DNA of 15,677 bases from an uncultured Actinomycetes bacterium. GTDB taxonomy: Bacteria > Actinomycetota > Thermoleophilia > Miltoncostaeales > Miltoncostaeaceae. Location of the stretch: positions 1-15,677 of the forward strand of contig CAIYRJ010000395.1 of assembly GCA_903928615.1 (NCBI GenBank), written 5' to 3'. The stretch's first letter is position 1. Every line of letters starts with the position of its first letter. This document shows, one piece after another, positions 12,331 through 15,677 of the stretch. The position numbers and the translations under genes are program-made. The notes below the pieces were generated by a model. That model was not told the DNA's origin, ran no database searches, and saw nothing but the letters and a program-made list of their open reading frames with translations.

Positions 12331-13680
12331 CTACCCCTTGCGCGGCGGCTTGCCGTCGTGGTCGCAGAGGTCGGGGTGCCAGCGGTGGAAGTGGTTGGCG
12401 TGCTGCCCGCTGTACGACCCCTCCGGGTAGTAGAGGTCGTAGAAGTCGGTGTCGATGTGCTGCGCCTGCGTGGTGAGGCGCTGGTACATCGGGTCCATGG
12501 CCACCGGGAACCGCCCGTAGGTGTCGTAGGCGTACTGGCAGTAGGCCTTCACCATGTCGACCGTCTCGGGGTGCGGGCGCGGAATGGCGCCCGTGAACGC
12601 CTCGTTCATCGACTCCGTCTTGTAGGGCTTGCTCACGTCGGCATCCATGGCGCCCCACTTCATCGCCATGAAGGCGTCCACCGCCTCGTGCATGTCGTTG
12701 TAGTACGGCGGCACGTAGGCCTCGAAGTAGCCGTCGCGGCCCACCGCGTAGGTGTTGCCGTCGTTGTCCTCGTTGAACCGGAAGCCCAGGCCGAGCACGT
12801 CGCCGCCGCCCATCACGAACTTGGGCAGGTAGCCGGTGAAGGTCCAGCCGCCGAGGCCCAGGGCCTGCAGCGCCAGGTTGAGGTTCTGGCAGATGAACGC
12901 CTGCTCCACGACCATCATCGAGAGCACGCGGTTCTCGAGCTCGATCATGCCCATCTTCACGTTCGTGTTGATGCGCCCCTCGTCGACCCACTTCTGCAGG
13001 CCGGCGGAGCGCCCGCCGTTGCGCTCGTCAACGATGTTGAAGGCGTACGAGCGGGCGAGGTAGATGAACAGGACGTTGATGTACTCCATCGTCATGTTCG
13101 TGATGGGCACGAAGAGGGTGGTGCCCGGCTTGTTGGCGTTCCACTGGTTGAAGTCGAACAGCCCGGGGAGCGTGGTGGGCAGCTGGGCGCGGCCCTCGTG
13201 CAGGCGCACGCGCGACCGACGGTAGAGGTCGACGATGAAGTCGGCCTGCTCCTCGATGGGCCGGCCCGACAGCGTGGACACCTCGCCAGGCTCGGGGACC
13301 ATCTTGAAGATGTCGAGCCACCAGAGGCCGTCGTCGTTGCTCCAGAAGAGCTCCGTCCCGTGGTTCGAGCATGCCGAGGGCCATGTGCGGTTGGTCCACT
13401 GGACCAGCGTGGACATGCCGCGGGCGGGGTCGAGGTCGGCGAGCGCCAGGCCGTTCAGGCCGGTGCCGGCCATCACGAGCAGGGCCTCCTCGAGCTCCGA
13501 CAGGGGCACCGGCTCGTAGGGCGACGCGTAGTCGATGACGTCCGACTCGACGGTCATGCCGAGGGCCACCCGGCGTGACTTGCGGTCGAAGACCGACTGG
13601 AAGTACGGGTAGGTGAGGGCGTCGGTGAAGCCCAGCGGTGCTCCGGAGACGATCCCGAGGGGGTCGGCTTCGGTTGTCAT
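12331..13680 (-). CDS. uncharacterised 449-aa protein with nitroreductase-like segments and a His-rich C-terminus
   Basis: I do not know this family by name. Two stretches look like flavin-binding nitroreductases: FDRKSRRVALG plus LSELEEALLVMAGTGLNG (31-41 and 60-77), and VVEQAFICQNLNLALQALGL (257-276), where nitroreductases have the helix ending in alGLg. A conserved-looking block WTNRTWPSACSNHGTELFW (95-113) follows the first. The C-terminus has a dense His/Cys/Asp cluster (QHANHFHRWHPDLCDHDGK, 426-444) that could bind a metal. At 449 residues it is about twice the size of a normal nitroreductase. The start at 13680 is certain: AAGGAG lies eight bases upstream. An in-frame ATG at 13752 has no such site. 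A 217-base regulatory gap precedes it. The acyl-CoA synthetase gene upstream on the same strand suggests a catabolic role. Confidence 0.85.
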   Translation of the reverse strand: MTTEADPLGIVSGAPLGFTDALTYPYFQSVFDRKSRRVALGMTVESDVIDYASPYEPVPLSELEEALLVMAGTGLNGLALADLDPARGMSTLVQWTNRTWPSACSNHGTELFWSNDDGLWWLDIFKMVPEPGEVSTLSGRPIEEQADFIVDLYRRSRVRLHEGRAQLPTTLPGLFDFNQWNANKPGTTLFVPITNMTMEYINVLFIYLARSYAFNIVDERNGGRSAGLQKWVDEGRINTNVKMGMIELENRVLSMMVVEQAFICQNLNLALQALGLGGWTFTGYLPKFVMGGGDVLGLGFRFNEDNDGNTYAVGRDGYFEAYVPPYYNDMHEAVDAFMAMKWGAMDADVSKPYKTESMNEAFTGAIPRPHPETVDMVKAYCQYAYDTYGRFPVAMDPMYQRLTTQAQHIDTDFYDLYYPEGSYSGQHANHFHRWHPDLCDHDGKPPRKG

Positions 13681-13688
13681 CGTGCGCG

Positions 13689-13694
13689 CTCCTT
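13689..13694 (-). promoter_or_regulatory. strong Shine-Dalgarno site AAGGAG deciding the 449-aa start
   Basis: AAGGAG on the minus strand is eight bases before the ATG at 13680, which rules out the upstream ATG at 13752 as the start. Confidence 0.8.
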
Positions 13695-13730
13695 GGGTCT
13701 CTTGTGAACCCCGGGGACGGAGTTCGTGCC

Positions 13731-13807
13731 GGATGTGGCGAACAATAGGCACCGAGCCGGGCCTGCGCCGGAGAACCGACCCCCCCGGATGCGGACAATC
13801 GGCACGA
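13731..13807. repeat. imperfect direct repeat upstream of the 449-aa gene
   Basis: GGATGTGGCGAACAATAGGCACCGA (two parts: GGATGTGGCG at 13731-13740, AACAATAGGCACCGA at 13741-13755) and GGATGCGGACAATCGGCACGA (GGATGCGGAC at 13787-13796, AATCGGCACGA at 13797-13807) share GGATG, ACAAT and GGCAC in the same order. The copies are 56 bases apart on the same strand, so a regulator may bind both or a promoter element may be duplicated. Confidence 0.5.
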
Positions 13808-13831
13808 TTTGCCCGCGTTCAGCGAACTTTT

Positions 13832-13844
13832 CTTACATCGTAAG
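13832..13844. promoter_or_regulatory. inverted repeat CTTACATCGTAAG, possible operator
   Basis: Perfect five-base arms CTTAC and GTAAG flank ATC in an unusually A/T-rich patch of the gap between the ligase and the 449-aa gene. On the minus strand it contains TACGAT, a -10-type hexamer identical to two others in the window. A repressor of TetR or similar type binding here would block that promoter. Regulator unknown. Confidence 0.4.
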
Positions 13845-13897
13845 CCTACGTGCGGAACGCTACGAAATGCGTGCCCGTTGCGCGGGCAGGGGGCGCG

Positions 13898-15568
13898 CTA
13901 GCGACGCACCTCCACACCCGCCGCATCGCGGTCCCAGGTGCCCGGCGCGATGCCCTCGTCGCGCAGCTCGGTCTTGCGCACCCGCGCCGTGGGCGTCTTC
14001 GGCAGGGCATCGACCACGCGGATGTACCGCGGCACCATGAAGTAGGGCATGCGCTCGGCCATCCAGTGCGTGAGGGCCGTCGGGTCGGGGGCGTCTCGCT
14101 CTGCCACGAGCACCACCATGATCTCGTCCTCGCTCGAAGCGCCTTCGTCGGCCTTCACGCCGATCACGGCGCACTCCGCCACGTCCGGGTGCGCGGCGAT
14201 CTGCCGCTCCACCTCCATGGACGACACGTTCTCGCCCCGGCGGCGGATGTAGTCCTTCACGCGGTCCATGAAGTACACGTAGCCGTCCTCGTCCATGCGG
14301 CCCAGGTCGCCGGTGTGCAGCTTGAGGTTGCGGAAGTCCTCGGCGGTCTTCTCGGGCATGCCGTAGTAGGCGCGCATCACGATGTTGGGCACCTTCATGT
14401 CCACCACGATCTCGCCCGGAGTGTCCGGCGGGAGCGGCCGGTCAGTGCCGGGCTCCACGATGGTCACCTCGTACCCGGGGTTGGCGCGACCGCAACTGCC
14501 GAGGCGCACGGGCTGCGAGGGGTCCATCACCGTGCACACGCCGGTCTCGGTGAGCCCGTAGCCCTCGGTGAGCTGCACCCCGAAGCGCTCCTCGAACTCG
14601 AAGTAGATGTCCCGCGGCGCGGGGGCGGCGAGCACCGAGTGCACCGAGTGCGCACGGTCGAGATCGGACGGGGGCTGGTTCCAGAGGAAGTACAGCATCG
14701 CGCCGATGCCGTTGAACATGGTGGCGCCCATGTCGATGGCCTGCTCCCAGAAGCGCGTGCCCGAGAAGCGCTCGACGAACGCCACGCGGCCACCCGCGAT
14801 GAGGGCCGGGTAGGCCGTGAGCACCTGGGCGTTGCTGTGGAACAGCGGCAGGCACGAGAACCAGGTCTCGGCGTGCATCTCATCCACGGTGATGCCGCGA
14901 CGCTTCGACATGTACTCCAGCGATCCGCGGGCCGAGAAGTAGTCGGCGGCGTTCTGCTTGATCACGCCCTTGCTGCGCCCGGTGGTGCCCGACGTGAACA
15001 TGATCCGCGCGTCGTCGGTCCAGGCGTAGTCGACCCCGGGTTCGTCGGCCGGAGCGTCCATCAGCGCCACGAGTGACTCGAAGGCCACGGAGGGGTCGGG
15101 ACCGGCAGGCGACTCGGACGGCACCACGATCACGCGCTCGAGCAGGGGCACCTCGTCCGCGATGAAGTGCAGGCGATCGAGGAAGGCGTCGCTGATGAAC
15201 AGCGTGCGGGCCTGCACCAGGTTGATGGTCCACGAGAGGAAGTCGCCCTTGTAGGCGGTGTTGATGCTGCTCATCACCGCGCCGGCCTTGAGGATGCCGT
15301 ACCAGCACTGCAGGAACTCCTCGCAGTTGGGCAGCATCACGCTCACCGACTCGCCCGGACTCACGCCCCGGGCGATGAGGCCGTTCGCCACGCGGTTGGC
15401 CCGCGCGTTCATCTCGGAGTAGGTGACCCAGGCGCCATCGCCGTAGCGCAGGTACGGGCGATCGCCGTGGGCTGCGGCCCGGTCGCGCAGGATCTCCGCG
15501 AGCACCCACGTCGAGGGGTCCTCCTCGGCGTACCAGGTGCTCCACTCGGCGCTCGCCGGGTCAGTCAC
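13898..15568 (-). CDS. acyl-CoA synthetase / AMP-dependent CoA ligase (ANL family), 556 aa
   Basis: It activates a carboxylic acid with ATP to an acyl-adenylate and transfers it to CoA. Adenylation motifs are in order: A3 FTSGTTGRSKGV (191-202), A5 EGYGLTETG (335-343), A7 HTGDLG with Asp421 (418-423), A8 DRVKDYIRRRGENVS with Arg436 (435-449). The C-terminal A10 region reads LPKTPTARVRKTELR (522-536): the usual GK is AR, so Arg529 stands where the catalytic lysine is expected. The sequence style resembles carnitine/crotonobetaine-CoA ligase (CaiC-like) proteins, but the substrate is not determinable. The GTG start at 15568 overlaps the end of the preceding gene by eight bases (GTGACTGA), so the two are translationally coupled. 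Confidence 0.94.
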   Translation of the reverse strand: MTDPASAEWSTWYAEEDPSTWVLAEILRDRAAAHGDRPYLRYGDGAWVTYSEMNARANRVANGLIARGVSPGESVSVMLPNCEEFLQCWYGILKAGAVMSSINTAYKGDFLSWTINLVQARTLFISDAFLDRLHFIADEVPLLERVIVVPSESPAGPDPSVAFESLVALMDAPADEPGVDYAWTDDARIMFTSGTTGRSKGVIKQNAADYFSARGSLEYMSKRRGITVDEMHAETWFSCLPLFHSNAQVLTAYPALIAGGRVAFVERFSGTRFWEQAIDMGATMFNGIGAMLYFLWNQPPSDLDRAHSVHSVLAAPAPRDIYFEFEERFGVQLTEGYGLTETGVCTVMDPSQPVRLGSCGRANPGYEVTIVEPGTDRPLPPDTPGEIVVDMKVPNIVMRAYYGMPEKTAEDFRNLKLHTGDLGRMDEDGYVYFMDRVKDYIRRRGENVSSMEVERQIAAHPDVAECAVIGVKADEGASSEDEIMVVLVAERDAPDPTALTHWMAERMPYFMVPRYIRVVDALPKTPTARVRKTELRDEGIAPGTWDRDAAGVEVRR

Positions 15569-15677
15569 GCGGCAGGAACTTCGAGGCGTCGATCCCGTGC
15601 TCGCTCATCAGGCGCGCGAAGGTGTCCTTCATCTCCTGCGGGTATTCCGGGAGGTCCTCGGTGGCCAGCACGTGCTC
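15561..15677 (-). CDS. C-terminal 38 residues of an unidentified protein (partial, right edge)
   Basis: An open frame entering from the right edge on the minus strand encodes HVLATEDLPEYPQEMK followed by DTFARLMSEHGIDASKFLPRD and stops at TGA (15563-15561). It is soluble and charged, with good third-position GC bias, and looks like the natural end of an enzyme. Its stop lies inside the start region of the acyl-CoA synthetase (GTGACTGA), a typical operon overlap. The family cannot be identified from this piece, but it should belong to the same acyl-CoA pathway. Confidence 0.75.
   Translation of the reverse strand, partial: EHVLATEDLPEYPQEMKDTFARLMSEHGIDASKFLPRD

Noticed and set aside
12271..13578. 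Long open frame on the plus strand opposite the 449-aa gene
   Set aside because: It runs antisense to a gene with a strong Shine-Dalgarno site and sensible protein. The translation is a His/Val/Arg/Gly-rich string of low complexity, as expected for antisense frames in high-GC DNA.
13850..15076. Long open frame on the plus strand opposite the acyl-CoA synthetase
   Set aside because: Antisense artefact of GC bias: His/Val/Arg/Ala-rich product with no domain, opposite a full-length ANL enzyme.

Overview
This window is very GC-rich DNA, with G or C at nearly every third codon position. It comes from a high-GC actinobacterium (Actinomycetota). The Ala/Pro-rich secreted NlpC/P60 protein, the fasciclin/ECF-sigma/RskA-type locus, the TANNNT-type promoters with little or no leader, and the acyl-CoA metabolism genes all fit. 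My best guess at a class is Thermoleophilia, but this is an inference from protein style and not a marker-gene assignment. I see no rRNA, tRNA, CRISPR array, transposase or phage gene. The window reads as ordinary chromosome.

Left part (1-3186): the possible tail of a membrane protein runs off the left edge. It converges on a 470-residue protein of unknown function on the minus strand. That gene is divergent from a small secreted four-cysteine protein (1516-2100). A 294-base gap with palindromes and a credible promoter then leads into a secreted NlpC/P60 cell-wall hydrolase with a peptidoglycan-binding domain (2395-3186).

Centre-left (3306-5124): a secreted fasciclin (FAS1) protein, an ECF sigma factor and an RskA-type membrane anti-sigma factor lie in one direction. 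This is the same set of families as mpt70/mpt83-sigK-rskA of mycobacteria, so it looks like a self-contained envelope signalling locus. Pyruvate kinase (5183-6622) follows from its own promoter and carries the sequence signature of potassium-independent enzymes.

Centre (6622-10636): pyk converges on a SugE/Gdx-type small multidrug resistance exporter across a 63-base, almost perfect palindrome. Divergent from the exporter is a two-gene unit, a class III aminotransferase plus a SAM-dependent methyltransferase. A large secreted eight-cysteine protein of unknown function follows.

Right part (10657-15677): an acyl-CoA dehydrogenase (minus) is divergent from a one-helix membrane protein (plus). 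That small gene ends at a strong two-way terminator facing a 449-residue protein with nitroreductase-like segments and a His-rich tail (minus). Upstream of it is a 217-base regulatory gap with an inverted repeat and a direct repeat. Then come an acyl-CoA synthetase of the ANL family and the last 38 residues of a gene that overlaps it by 8 bases. The dehydrogenase and synthetase suggest fatty-acid or related acyl-CoA catabolism.

A window-wide pattern is that six gene starts have a TANNNT hexamer only 6-10 bases upstream and no Shine-Dalgarno site. Other genes have clear AAGGAG/GGAGG sites. This suggests a mixture of leaderless and led mRNAs and helps fix several starts. I found no clear new defence or mobile system. 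The most interesting leads are the sigma locus with its possible promoter, the long palindrome, the His-tailed unknown protein and the leaderless pattern.
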